Of a DNA stretch of 64,000 nt, positions 22,441-33,771 are shown one piece after another. Source of the stretch: Hsuehochloa calcarea (lineage: Eukaryota > Streptophyta > Magnoliopsida > Poales > Poaceae); the NCBI GenBank assembly GCA_036346395.1, contig CM070601.1, positions 9,855,763 through 9,919,762 on the forward strand, in the 5' to 3' direction. Position 1 is the stretch's first letter; the number at the start of each line of letters is the position of its first letter. Under the pieces are notes generated by a model, which did not search any database, had not been told where the DNA came from, and was given only the letters and a program-made list of their open reading frames with translations. The translations under genes were made by a program, and so were the position numbers.

Positions 22441-25400
22441 TGAACAACAACGAGACTTTGCGTCAATTCATCAAGCGCTTTAGTCGGGTTCGTAACTCAA
22501 TTCAGGAAATTTCGACTCCTCTGTGATCGGGCTTTTAAGCAAGGAGTCCGTAGTAGAAGAATAACGAGAGGATATTGCTTTAAATCCTCCCAACACCGCT
22601 GCCGAACTCTTTGAGATGGCCGATCGATATGCAATCGCTTCCGAGGCGCAATGAGTGGAATAACACTATCGATCGAGAAACACACGCTCTTCGAGAGCCA
22701 GTGAGGTTGGTAAGGACAAAAAGCAAAAAGTCCAAGAAGAAAATAAAAGTCAAAAGCCACAAACTAGTGGTTTCAAGGAGGTTTTAAAAAGATAGAGAGC
22801 CCCAAACCACCAAGTCGAACCCCGATCAAGGCAAAGGTAAGCGCCACGATCGTAGGAGCGAAAACCAAGATGGTGTCCTTTTCATAAAAGGAAGGACATG
22901 ACCTCAAGAATCGCCGAGTTTTCCAAAGAAAGCTCGAGGACTACTACAGCAAAGCACCGCCCCTACTCGAAAGGCGGTAGGACATACGAGTGGTCGAAGT
23001 CGCCGATGATGAGGAGATGCCATTCCAAGATCCGCACCATACCGTTGAGCATATCTATGGAGGATCATCGATATACGACTCAAACGACAACTTAAAGGCT
23101 GTGGACGAGAGGTAAATTCCATACATACTCCTCTTGTCAATAAATTACCGAAGTGGCTCGGGTTACCATCTCTTTGAGAAGGACGATTGCCGATCACTAT
23201 GAGTCGATCGGTCGATTTCGATTGTGGTGAACCCACCATCAACAACCGCTGCAAATCAGTGTTGGTTGATGGTGGCGATTCTTTGAACATATTATTTACC
23301 AAAGCCCGGATGATGCAAGTACCGGGATTAGGTAGGCATATTCCTTCCATGGAATCGTCGGGTCTTCGCCAAACCCATTGGCCAAGTTTCTCTTCCTTTA
23401 ACATTTGGCTCGCCAAGTAATTTCGTGACGAGAAAGTCTCCTTGATGTGGTCGATTTCGATACGCATATAACGCCATACTCGGACGACCAACTTTGGCAA
23501 AATTCTTAATGGCTACTCATTATGGGTATCAATGTCTTAAGATGCCAGTCCCAAAGGAGTGATCACAATTCAATGTGACAAAAGATGGCGTATAGTCTGA
23601 CCGCCGATCCTCGAGATGGTTGGTCAAATACCAACTCGAGATGAAAGTCACCTTCGACTAGCAAGTCGGCTTCAAAGCCGCACCAAAGCCGAACGACCAA
23701 GTCAAAGAGGTTCCTGCGGGCGCAGAGAAACCCTCAAGATCTGCTTCGCATTGGGGAGACTTCCGATCCCAAATAGGAAGACGCCCTCATTACCTTCCTC
23801 CGAGCTAACGCAGATGTTCGCGTGGCAAGCATCCGACATGCCCGAGTCCCTTTGGGAGGTGATCGAGCACGGGCTAGCTTTATTACCGATAAAGTACCAA
23901 ATAAAACAAAAATTACGGAGATTTGCCCCGATCGAGATGCTATTAAATCGAATTGGATAAGCTACTTAAGGCAGGCTTTATAAGAGAAGTCAATCACCAG
24001 TGGTTGGCTAACCTCGTAATGGTCAAAAGTCAAACGGCAAATGGCGTATGTAAGCGAGACTTTATCGATCTTAATAAAGCTTGTCCAAAAGATGATTTCC
24101 TTTACCTCGTATTGATCACCGGTTGATTCTATCATGGTTGTGAAATATTAAGTTTTTAGATGCATATTCGGATATCACCGATCAATATGTGTCTAAACGA
24201 TGAAGAAAAGACCGCATTCATTACTCCATTTGGTACCTTTTGTTATATCAAAATGCCATTTGGTCTAAAGAATGCCTGTGCTTCTTTTCAACGCTTAATG
24301 CAATCGACTTTTCATCTCAATTAGGCCGGAATTTGGAAGCCTATGTTGATGACCTAGTCGTAAAAGCATTAAGAGACTTAATCATATCACCGACCTACAA
24401 GAAACATTCGACAACCTCGTAAAGCACCATTTAAAACTTAATCCAGAGAAGTGTGTGTTTGGAATTTCTTCAGAAAATTGCTTGGATTCCTAGTATCCGA
24501 ACGAGGAATCAAGCAAATCTCGAAAAATAAAGGCCATCCTCGGATCGACCTCCAAACACAAAAAAAGAGGAAGTCCAGAAACTCACCGGTGCATGGCGCT
24601 TTAAGTCGTTTATCGCACGACTAGGAGAAAAGGACTACCTTTCTTTAAACTTCTCGGGAGACATGAAGGTTTTGAGTGGTCGAACGAGGCAAACATTGCC
24701 TTTGAGGATGTCAAGAGGTATCTTTCGAGTGCTCTGCTCGGTTTCTCCAAAGCGGAAGAGACGCCTTAATTTACCTAGCCACCACGCCATAGCAAAGAAA
24801 GCGGTTAAGATCGTCGTCGTAGAACGTGAAAACGCACAACGACCGGTTTACTCATGTGAAGTTTTACACGGCCTAAGGAGCGTTACCCTCGAGTCCAAAA
24901 CTTCGTATGCCCTCCTCATGTCTTCGAGAAAAACTGCGGCATTATTTTCTTGAAGCGCACAAAATAGGCAGGCTGTGCGTCCCGAGTTTCCTTTGGGAGC
25001 AATCCTCCATAATAAGGAAACAATGGGACGCATGGCAAAATGGTCACGAACTTGGGAGTTCGACCTCCATTTCGTGTCCCGAACGGCCATAAAATCCTCA
25101 GATCTTGGCGTACTTCGTCGGCCGAATGGACAAATCTGAACTGTTCAGATCCCAAAGATCGATTCCCACCACCAGTGGATGATGTACTTTGACGGTCACT
25201 CACTTTAAGTGGCTCGGGGTCATGTGATCTCGTATCTCCTACGGAGAAACCTTAAAGTATGCCATACAATTAAACTTTCGGGCCACTAACAATGTGGCGA
25301 ATACATGAAGTTTGCTAGTCGGCATACGAAGTGCGAAAGCACTCTCGATTAAATCGACTACTCGTAAGAGGAGACTCTCAACTAGTCGTGAATCAAATTG

Positions 25401-25980
25401 GGAAAGAGTACCGTGCTCTAACTCAACAATGGCTCGGTACTTATCAAAGCACGTAAGCTAGAAAAACATTTTTAGGTTTCGAGGTACAATTTATCCTCGA
25501 AGGATAATTTCCTCGCAGACCAACTTGCTCGGATGGCTTCTTCCCGATCCATAGTACCAAAGGAGTTTTCTTGGAGCAACTCCAAAACCGCTCTCGGTCG
25601 AAGAACCGAGGCACCTCCTCTTGAGATGGCCTCATTAGATTACGAGGATACGGATGACTCCCATCTACGAGTATCTTTGCAAGGGTTCCAGACCAAGATG
25701 ATCTTGAGGCGGTCGATTATCCCAAAAGCCAAAATGTATACTTTGGTTGAAGGAGTCCTCTATAAACGAGGAACCCAAGGGATACTCATGCGATGCATTC
25801 CGCAAAATGAAGGAATAACACTCCTTCACGATATACACAAGTGGCATCACATGGGACGCATGCTTCCTCTGAGAACATTAGTTGGTAAAGCCTTTCGACA
25901 AGGTTTTCTTTCTATCTGTAGAATTCAGAATCGTCAAAAGAATATGTTATATCACCAATTTAGGCTGATTTGGACCTTGT
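22441..25980 (+). mobile_element. Degenerate Ty3/gypsy gag-pol (Tat-like lineage)
   Basis: Readable in fragments across all three frames. Gag: NNETLRQFIKRFSRVRNSIQE near 22440 and NTAAELFEMADRYAIA near 22600. Protease: KSVLVDGGDSLNILF near 23257. RT: DLNKACPKDDF near 24070, DAYSDI near 24160, YVDDLVVK near 24342 (the catalytic YVDD is preserved), and LNPEKCVFGISS near 24440. RNase H follows, then integrase zinc-finger region LYKRGTQGILMRCI near 25760. Many stops and frameshifts; integrase core is truncated by about 25960. The gag motif and protease-RT order suggest the Tat lineage. Not functional. Confidence 0.8.
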
Positions 25981-25984
25981 AATA

Positions 25985-26470
25985 GTTGGGCCCATCTTCC
26001 TAGCCGCCTCCCCTCCTTGGGCTGAAATATTCACGGTGGTACTGTTTATGTGAACAGTGCCATATGAATAGTACCACCCTCTTAGTTGTTTGTTATGTGA
26101 GGCTTTCCCTCTCCTATTTAAGGAGGCGTGCCCTTTAGTTTTCCTTGGGTTTTTCTTAAGAGATTATTCTGCTTAGCAGTCTCACCGCACGTTCGGTTGA
26201 GGAACCCCAACTTGTGAACTTAATCTTTATTCGCAATAGAATTTTAGATTGCATATTCTACTCTCTTGTTTGTGTTCTCGATTCGCTTGCGGGAGATAGT
26301 CTTCTTGGCGAGGTCAGCCGCGTTCGCCCTGGTTGATAACCATCAGAGTAGTGGTGTAGTGATTGTGAGGGGATCGATCTGTTTTGGTCGGAGCCTTTGG
26401 ATCATCAATGTCGTGTTCTCCACAATCAACTTATCAGTACCTTTCGGAAGATCGGACCACCGTCACATCA
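25985..26470 (+). repeat. gypsy LTR, 3' part, followed by PBS
   Basis: The sequence has a CTATTTAAGGAGG promoter-like block (26113-26125), U5-like text, and ends CGTCACATCA at 26470. Two bases later comes the primer-binding site. The 5' boundary was not resolved; it begins after the truncated pol near 25985. Since a PBS follows, this LTR behaves as a 5' LTR of an element whose internal part is lost, or a junction of tandem elements. Confidence 0.65.
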
Positions 26471-26472
26471 GG

Positions 26473-26484
26473 TGGTATCAGAGC
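26473..26484 (+). other. Retrotransposon primer-binding site
   Basis: TGGTATCAGAGC, complementary to the 3' end of initiator tRNA-Met and the usual minus-strand primer site of plant LTR elements. About 265 bp of leader follows before the hAT MITE. Confidence 0.8.
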
Positions 26485-26749
26485 AATGGTTGCCCGTTAG
26501 GTAATCATAATTCCCCCTTTTAGATTAGTTTATGTTCATCGTCCTAAAAACCCTCGAAAATTAGCCCATAAAAATAATTGTTCGTGGTATTCTTCCGCTG
26601 TCCCATCATCCTTTTTGAGCTATTGCAATTTTTCTTTTTAGTTTGCTTGTTGAATATTTGGTTGCATTGTCGTGTCTAGTTGCTGATCTTTAGGTCTAGT
26701 TATTGGAATTGCTTGACTCGCTTGGAATTGCTTTGTTTGAGCGTGCAAT

Positions 26750-27169
26750 CAGTGGTGGAGCTAAGATTTTGCTAGATGGAGGTGTAAACTTTTTTTGCGA
26801 TTACAAGAAAGATACATATGCACACACCCCACTACACACAGCGTGAGTGTGGCTCATATCACATATCTAGAAGACGGAGGTCAGGAATAAATCTATGACC
26901 GTACAAAATATCTACTGAAAGCGCACTCGTGTGTATATAAAGGTGCGAACTTAAATAACATATTTTAACATAAAAGTTTAAATGATATAGTAAAGATTCA
27001 AGTGGAACAAATTACATGTTTATAGTACAACCGACATCATAAAATATTGCTTGTGTTGGTGGGCTGCTGACTATTGATTGCTGAGAATAACACCGTATAA
27101 TTCATTGTATAGTCTGTGTATTTTTTAGGGATGCAACTGTACGTGTGCACTAGTGTGGCTCCGCCACTG
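26750..27169. mobile_element. hAT-type MITE
   Basis: Ends CAGTGGTGGAGCTA and (right end) TGGCTCCGCCACTG form a 14-bp TIR with two mismatches. CAGTGGCGGAGCCA-type ends are typical of Tip100-like hAT elements. 420 bp, no transposase. A clear 8-bp duplication was not found (CGTGCAAT versus CTTAAGGT), so target duplication has decayed or the borders are off by a few bases. It interrupts the gypsy leader. Confidence 0.75.
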
Positions 27170-27747
27170 CTTAAGGTAGAGCAGCAGGTGGAATGGTTTG
27201 GATTTGCAGTGTTATGTACCAATCACTCGGCTATGTTCTATGTGTAGTGTTTCATTTGGGTGACTCTTGACGCACTTTCAGGGTTGACTCGAATCCAGGT
27301 GTTCCTTGATGTAGTTTCTGATATGCTAGTTTGATGAATGTGAAATCCAATACTTGTGGTGTAAAATGGTAAAGCATTTGACTTGCTCGATGCGATTGGG
27401 AGATTTCTTCAACATAGCTCAGATTAGTGATAAATAATACAAAGAGGGAGGGGGATTGAGGTGGGGAGTTACGCCTTTTTGTACTATGTTTGAGGAGTCT
27501 CCCCACTTACCAGTGGTTGATGTTGCGAGTTGCTAACCACAGTCTGGCGTATGACAGTTGGAATCGCGTGTTTATATGTCATCCAGGCGCATGACAAATC
27601 TCATAGTTAATTATGCAAACATGTCCCTCATATTGCTGCGAGTCGAAAACCCGTGGAGATTGTTGTTCGTACGATCTTTCCATGAAAGGGTATAAGGCCG
27701 AAATTCAGACACTAACATGTGGGCTCCCCCAAATAGACACTGCCATG
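27170..27747. other. Upstream flank of eIF3d, no gene recognised
   Basis: Only short frames without motifs. The promoter-proximal part starts near 27700. Confidence 0.4.
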
Positions 27748-27846
27748 TGGGCCAGACGTCAAGCTGAGGCTCTTTAAATATTAGAAGAAAAAAAAACTAT
27801 TTTTCCCAAAGCCTAAAGCCCCACCTCTCTCACATCCCAACCCTAA
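27748..27846 (+). promoter_or_regulatory. eIF3d promoter: site II, TATA-like and telo-box elements
   Basis: TGGGCC (27748-27753) is the core of the plant site II element, TTTAAATA (27773-27780) is TATA-like, and AACCCTAA (27839-27846) is a telo-box core in the 5' leader. Site II plus telo-box is the known arrangement in promoters of plant ribosomal-protein and translation genes, consistent with growth-linked expression. These are motif matches only. Confidence 0.55.
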
Positions 27847-27908
27847 GTCCCTAACCCACCCTTGCGCCGCCAGCTCCAACCTCTGAGATCCAAGCCACCA
27901 CCGCAAAC

Positions 27909-29663
27909 ATGGGCTTCGACGTGGGCGTCATCCCCTTCAACCCCGACGGCTGGGGCCCTCCCGACACCCCCGCCGCGCCGCCGTCCCTTGGTGGCTCCGT
28001 CGCGACGGCTTCCATCCCCTTCGCGCCCTTCTCCCGCAACGACAAGCTGGGCCGCATCGCCGACTGGACGCGCAACCCCGCCGGCCCCGCCGCGCTCGCC
28101 GCCGCCTCCCGCGACTCCGTCTTCGACTTCACCTCCGTCGACGATTCCCTCGCCGCCGCGGCCGACGACTCCTCTTTCCGCCTCGTCGACGCCAAGCCGC
28201 CGCCGCGCCAACCTCGCTTCGGCCCCAAGTGGCGCTTCAACCAGCGCCCGCAGCTCCCGCAGCGCCGTGACGAGGAGGTCGAGGCGCGCCGCCGCGAGGC
28301 CGAGAAGGAGCGTGCCCGCCGCGAACGCCACTTCCAGAACCACCGCTCCCACCACCACGCCGGCTTCCGCGGCAACCAATCCTCGTCGTCCAAGCCCTCG
28401 GTCGACATCCAGCCTGACTGGACCATGCGTGAGCAGATCCCCTTCGCCAACTTTACCAAGCTCTCCTTCTCCGTTGCCGACCAGCCCGAGGACCTCCTCG
28501 TCTGCGGCGCCGTTGAGTTCTACGACCGCGCCTATGACCGCGTGAACCCCAAGGCCGCGCGCCGCCTCGAGCGGTTCAAGTCCCGCAACTTCTTTAAGGT
28601 CACCACCACCGACGACCCTGTTATCCGGCGCCTCGCTGAGGAGGACAAAGCCACAGTGTTTGCCACTGATGCTATCCTCGCCGCGCTTATGTGCACGCCC
28701 CGCAGCGTCCACTCATGGGACATGGTCGTGCAGCGCGTGGGCAACAAGCTCTTCTTTGACAAGCGTGATGGCTCCCAGCTCGATCTGCTCTCTGTCAATG
28801 AGACTGCCCAGGAACAGCTCCCTGAAAACAAGGAGGACATCAACTCAGCTCACTCGCTCGCTGTTGAGGCCACCTACATCAACCAGAACTTCTCGCAGCA
28901 GGTGCTTCTTCGTGATGGTGAGAAGGTTGCCTTTGATGAGCCTAACCCATTTGCATCTGAGGGCGAGGAGGCGGCATCTGTTGGCTACCGCTACCGTCGC
29001 TGGAAGCTGGATGATGAGATTAGCCTTGTTGCTCGCTGTGAAGTGCATGCTGTCAATGCTGATCCAGGTGGTGGTCGCCAGTTCCTTACGCTTAATGCGC
29101 TCAATGAGTTCGATCCTAAGATTACTGGTGTTGACTGGAGGCAGAAGCTTGAGACACAGCGCGGGGCTGTGCTTGCTACAGAGCTCAAGAACAATGCCAA
29201 CAAACTTGCTCGCTGGACCGCCCAGGCTTTGCTTGTTGGTGCTGACATGATGAAGCTGGGTTATGTGTCACGCGTTCATCCCCGTGACCACTACAACCAT
29301 TCCATACTCACTGTGATGGGGTACAAACCAAGGGATTTTGCTACACAGATCAACCTAAATACTGCAAACATGTGGGGCATTGTCAAGTCGATTGTGGACA
29401 TCTGCATGAAGTTTGAAGAGGGCAAGTATGTGCTTGTGAAAGATCCAGCTAAGCCACAAGTGAGGATCTATGAGGTGCCTTCTGATGCATTTGAGAATGA
29501 TTATGTTGAAGAGCCACTTCCAGAGGAGGAGCAGGTTCGGCCACTTGCAGATGATGTTGATGCTACTGCAGAGGAGATGGATGCAGCTGCAGAGGCAGAG
29601 GCCAACAATGCAGCTGCTGTGGGTGGTGAGGGTGAGAAGAGTGCGGAAGCTACTATTGCTTGA
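27909..29663 (+). CDS. TIF3D1: Eukaryotic translation initiation factor 3 subunit d (eIF3d)
   Basis: A single exon of 584 codons starts MGFDVGVIPFNPDGWGPP, the conserved plant eIF3d N-terminus. A basic, Arg-rich stretch follows (residues about 95-160, with GPKWRFNQRPQ and HHHAGFRGNQ). The core domain runs from about 165 (QPDWTMREQIPF) to 530 and contains VCGAVEFYDRAYDRVNPK, VFATDAILAALM, SVHSWDMVVQRVG, SLAVEATYINQNFSQQVLL, YRYRRWKLDD and HSILTVMGYKPRDFATQI; this region is the cap-binding fold in eIF3d. The tail is acidic and Ala/Glu-rich. It acts in the cytoplasm as part of the eIF3 complex on the 40S ribosome and can bind certain mRNA caps. Full family length with no frameshift. The ATG is in good context (AACATGGGC) and is the first in frame. 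The strong GC bias at the 5' end gives long antisense frames that are not genes. Confidence 0.98.
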   Translation: MGFDVGVIPFNPDGWGPPDTPAAPPSLGGSVATASIPFAPFSRNDKLGRIADWTRNPAGPAALAAASRDSVFDFTSVDDSLAAAADDSSFRLVDAKPPPRQPRFGPKWRFNQRPQLPQRRDEEVEARRREAEKERARRERHFQNHRSHHHAGFRGNQSSSSKPSVDIQPDWTMREQIPFANFTKLSFSVADQPEDLLVCGAVEFYDRAYDRVNPKAARRLERFKSRNFFKVTTTDDPVIRRLAEEDKATVFATDAILAALMCTPRSVHSWDMVVQRVGNKLFFDKRDGSQLDLLSVNETAQEQLPENKEDINSAHSLAVEATYINQNFSQQVLLRDGEKVAFDEPNPFASEGEEAASVGYRYRRWKLDDEISLVARCEVHAVNADPGGGRQFLTLNALNEFDPKITGVDWRQKLETQRGAVLATELKNNANKLARWTAQALLVGADMMKLGYVSRVHPRDHYNHSILTVMGYKPRDFATQINLNTANMWGIVKSIVDICMKFEEGKYVLVKDPAKPQVRIYEVPSDAFENDYVEEPLPEEEQVRPLADDVDATAEEMDAAAEAEANNAAAVGGEGEKSAEATIA

Positions 29664-31500
29664 AGGGTATAAAGGGCTCTCTTCCCTTTGCAAGATAGGT
29701 CTTTTTTTGTCCATTATCTGTTTTGATGGATTACTTAAAGAGTTGAACAGCCTGGTATTAATACAGTGCTCTTCTTATGGTCAATGAGGATTGTTACTTT
29801 TGATTTTCATGCTTAGAGGTGCTAAGTTTTGTTAGCACCCGTTCTTTGGAACTAATGACTATGCTGGTAGTTTAATATCATTTATGGTGGTTTATCTACA
29901 ATGTCTCTGTGTTTGAGCCATTGGGTCTGCCTGAACATCTATTTCTTTGACCCTTTTCAACAGATGAACGAGAAATGTTTTTTATTGTGCTCAGTAATTC
30001 TTATATTCTTTTGAGTTATCTTGCAGTTGATTAATTATTGCACTTATGTACTCTGTTGGCAATGGCTTGAATATGTTGCTGCTAGTGCATTCTAGTTGTA
30101 ATGGTACACACGTGTTGAGAGGGCTGTGAATCCAGTCTTTTTGTTCATTATGTTTACGGCTGCAACATTTCGAAATTGAAGAAACCAAACTAAGTTTGGC
30201 AAACCACTGGGCACACAAGAGAAATCCAAGTTGAATGTCAAATCACACATCATGCATATGTATTGCAACCTGATAGATTGAGGGCATCAGGTTTCGCTTA
30301 TCCCATGTTGACTTAGCTGCAGGTTTTACTCAATTTCGGTCTGCATTTTTCATATTCAGCTTTTGCATTTCACACATTGATACTTGGTTGTGTTGGATTA
30401 TGAATATAGGAGGTTCACTTTGGTTTTTTCAGCCTGGGCTGTGATGAATATATCAGCACTGGTCATCCTAGAGAACTTACACATTGATATCTTCTTTTAA
30501 TGTATTTTTGCACTATTAACCCTTGAGCTTCCTAGATAGTTGGTTCTATCTTCCATACTCTGCATTCATAACCAATATCAAGTATAGCATACATTCAAGT
30601 GCAGTGTCTGGTATGGCTGCGTAGGCTCTTAGCATAGGATTCTTGGGATCTGATTTGGAGCCCAAGTTTTTCTTTGGGAAATATTAAATGTCACAGACAC
30701 TCGATTGAAAACTATCAAATCAGAAACGCGGTTGGCAAAGAGTCCGAGGGAATTTCCTGGAAATGATATGTTTACATTCAAGTGCAGCGTCTAGTATACC
30801 TGCTTAGGCTCTTAGCATAGGATTCTTAAGAAATCAAAACTGATTTGGAGCCCAAGTTTTTCTCTGGGAAAATGAGATGTCACAGGAACTTGGGTGATAT
30901 GCTATTTTACAGAGAGATGAAACATGGTATGATGTATGCCATATGAGATGCCTTGGCTGCTGGTGTTCAAATACAGGTACAGCTAGCTTTGTAAATTAAG
31001 GTGAGAAGTTCACTTATAACCTTTAGGTCCTGCACTCGCTATGTTAAATCCTTTGAAGCTTGGAGCTTTATTGACCTTCATATATTGTTTTTCAGTGAGC
31101 TTGCAAAGCATGCTGTTGTAAATTTGTAAACTGTAATGGAGGGCTCAGATGTAGCGCCTAATATTCTCTTGTCCTTTTTAAAGATGAATGGCCTCTAGCC
31201 CGATAAATTTTCGTGTTGTGCCCATACAACTTACGTGGCTCTTTCTGACTGCGAAACAAGAAAGAAAGCCTTTTGATTCGAAAAGCTTGAGCTCTCAGTC
31301 TTGAAAGTAAGTATCGTAAGTTAAAAGGGTGTATTTTGAATGGCTTCAGTTTGTTTTTCACCTGAAAAAGTCGAAAGCTATCCTAAACGAGAGGTTTTTT
31401 CGAAGTTGGAAGCCGCATTTAACGTGGTAAAAGTCGTCGTGGGGTAGCTTCACTCCCTTCCAACTTTGTGAGTTATTTACCCGCTTTTGCCACGGAACAA
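29664..31500. other. 3' flank of eIF3d, no gene recognised
   Basis: AT-rich, with the 3' UTR presumably in the first 200-300 bp. The only structure is a diverged direct repeat at 30591-30697 and 30774-30888. Frames are short and lack motifs. Confidence 0.4.
30591..30888. repeat. Diverged direct duplication of about 110 bp
   Basis: Both copies (30591-30697 and 30774-30888) contain ACATTCAAGTGCAG, TAGGCTCTTAGCATAGGATTCTT and TGATTTGGAGCCCAAGTTTTTCT in the same order. The second has a short insertion (AAGAAATCAAAA). About 76 bp separates the copies. Confidence 0.85.
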
Positions 31501-31539
31501 AAACCCTGATCCTCATCATCCCCCGAACCCTAGGGTCGC

Positions 31540-31737
31540 CTGCGTCCTCCTCCTTCCTCCCTCCTCTCTCCCGCGTCGTCGTCCCCAACCCTCCCTCCTC
31601 CCCCTCTCTCCCGTATCGTCGTCTCCAACCCTCTCTCCTCTCTCCAGCACTATCGTCCCCAACCCTCCCTCCCCGTCCTCTCTCCCGCGCCGTCGTCCCC
31701 AACCCTCTCTCCCGCGTCGCCGCCCAGGCCCGCCCCT
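31540..31737. repeat. Pyrimidine-rich minisatellite flanking the Sirevirus-like insertion
   Basis: About four imperfect units of CTCTCTCCCGCGTCGTCGTCC plus CCAACCCTCCCTCC, unit length roughly 36-45 bp. The copia element inserted at its right edge, and similar CT-rich sequence continues beyond the other end (42276-42730). Confidence 0.75.
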
Positions 31738-33119
31738 TATAGGAACAAGGATAACCGACTAGAGGGGTGAATATGAGGTTTTAAAATTCTTAATCAATTT
31801 ATACAACTAGGCAAGATAAACTATAACAAGACAACCTATCACAAGATATATGCTACAAAATTAAATGCAATAGGTAAGGACAAGAAATAACCATAATGAA
31901 GACAATGGAGTTTTTCTCGTGGTATCGAAGATTTGTCGATCTTCATTAGTACACATTGAGGAAGCTTGACCCAATCAAGCCGGCTCCACGAATTAAGTCT
32001 TCCATCGATTTCACTTGTGGTTGTTCTTCCTCCCCTCCGGAGTTGGTGAACATCGAACCAATCACAATCGGCGCCAGACCCCTTCATAGTCTTCTTGAAG
32101 ATATCACCGCGCAAACTCTCGCCAAGTCGTCTAGGTGTCGATAAAAACCAAAAGTAATAGATCTTGACCTTCGCTTGACAGCACTCAAGTGTTATGGATA
32201 AAACTAGAATGAATGCACTTGATTTTGCTCAACAACCTCACAAAAGATGCAACAAGAGAGAATGAGGAGTGAAATGAATGCTCTAAGCTCAAGAGCGTTC
32301 AATGAGTGCTCAACAACCTGTCCTAGAGCTGGTGGGGGTGTATTTATACCTCTACAACCAAATATAACCATTGGAGGAAGAAATCAGAGATTTTTAGGTT
32401 AATCGGTAGTACCACCATGTAATGGCCGATACTACCGCACCTCCAGCGTCAGCACCGTAACGGCTATAACAGAGGTATTAAATGTGTCTAACATAGCCGT
32501 TGAGAATTTGGTGCGGTACTACCGCCAACTATTATGCAATAGTTTCACAAATAACTTGTGGTACTTTATGCCCAAAAACAATACTTTCGATGTGCGGTAG
32601 TTCCGCATTAACAATGCCGGTACTACCGCACTACTAGAAAATCAAGGAAATCCAAAAGGGTGTCTCTCTGAAAAAAACGTGCTGCCATATTTTTGGCACA
32701 ACCGGAATGCGGTAGTTCCGCAGTTAACACGCCGGTACAACCGATTTTGCACATAGAACATGTTTGAATGTTTGAAACAAGTTTTGAGTGCATGTATGAT
32801 CCTAGATTGATCCAAAGGCAAAAAGAAATACTTTCAAGCTATTAGTCATGATCCCTCTTAATAGTACAACATTTATCCTAAAACCCGGTCTTCCAACAGT
32901 CTCCTAAGACCGGTAAACTACAAAAGGGGTTATAGACTATTTTATACCTTGCCTTTGAAACAAATCCATCCTCATGATATCCTTTAGCATGCATCTCCAT
33001 GTTGTTGAAATTGTCATTGGGACTAAACCTTGAAATCACTTAACACACATGTTAATCCCATATTCACATATTGTCATTAATTAACAAAACACATTTTTTT
33101 AGGGGCCTAGATGCTTTCA
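31738..33119 (-). repeat. 3' LTR of the Sirevirus-like element
   Basis: On the minus strand it begins TGAAAGCATCTAGG next to the polypurine tract and ends at GTTCCTATA. 1382 bp. It holds the palindromic GGTAGTACCG-type cluster at 32404-32743. Compared with the 5' LTR, it lacks a block of about 68 bp corresponding to 41630-41720. Confidence 0.9.
32404..32743. repeat. Palindromic GGTAGTnCCG motif cluster, 3' LTR
   Basis: At least seven occurrences of CGGTAGTACCACC, GATACTACCGC, GCGGTACTACCGCC, GCGGTAGTTCCGC, CCGGTACTACCGC and GCGGTAGTTCCGC. Several are near-perfect inverted repeats (GCGGTA-n-TACCGC). The same cluster occurs in the 5' LTR (41495-41910) and upstream of the third coding region. 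Confidence 0.8.
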
Positions 33120-33120
33120 A

Positions 33121-33136
33121 TCTCCCCCTTTTTGGT
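33121..33136 (-). other. Polypurine tract
   Basis: The minus strand reads AAAAAGGGGGAGA immediately before TTGAAAGCATC at the 3' LTR start, the plus-strand priming site of reverse transcription. Confidence 0.8.
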
Positions 33137-33771
33137 AATTGATGACAACACAACCAAAGTGTGAGAAATATATATTAAGTTGGATAAAGAAAGCTCCCCC
33201 TTAACATGTGCATATAAAAGAGAGAAGTTAATGCAAAGTACATGTACAATTTTGAAGAAATTTTGGCGGAGTTTATATAGCTTGTTGAAACTTGGAGAAA
33301 TAATAATATTTAAAGCAAAGATATCATCATCATAAATATTAAGCCAGATCCAAGTTCAACAAAAACTTACAAGCATAAATAAATAAATATCACAGTCATC
33401 CTTATAAGCAATACTTAATAAAGATAGGTTCTATTACATAGCCCTTAAACTAGAGACTAGCTAGCTCCCCCTAAAAATCATCTTTCCACATCATCTCTCT
33501 CCCCCATTGGCATCAAAGACCAAAAATAGCACATTACTCCGCGGGGTCTTGAGGAGGTGTGTTGAGACGACGACGACCATAGCGGGCGGAGCCAAAGATT
33601 CCGCTCAAGGGATGCCATACTAGCGATCAAAGCAATCCATCTTGAGGTTGTGGTTTCTGAAATCTCGCATAAGATGCCAAAGCTCATCTTGTTTATTCTT
33701 GATTTCCATGACAACTGATAAGATTAGATCAAGAGTGGCATGACCCTCTTGTGGTGCAATGGTGGAGCGAC

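Noticed and set aside
26750..27169. 8-bp target duplication for the hAT MITE
   Set aside because: Flanks CGTGCAAT and CTTAAGGT do not match, so no duplication is claimed.
27843..28712. 289-codon minus-strand frame over eIF3d
   Set aside because: Antisense shadow of the GC-rich start of eIF3d; amino acids are Gly/Ala/Val/Arg-biased with no domain.
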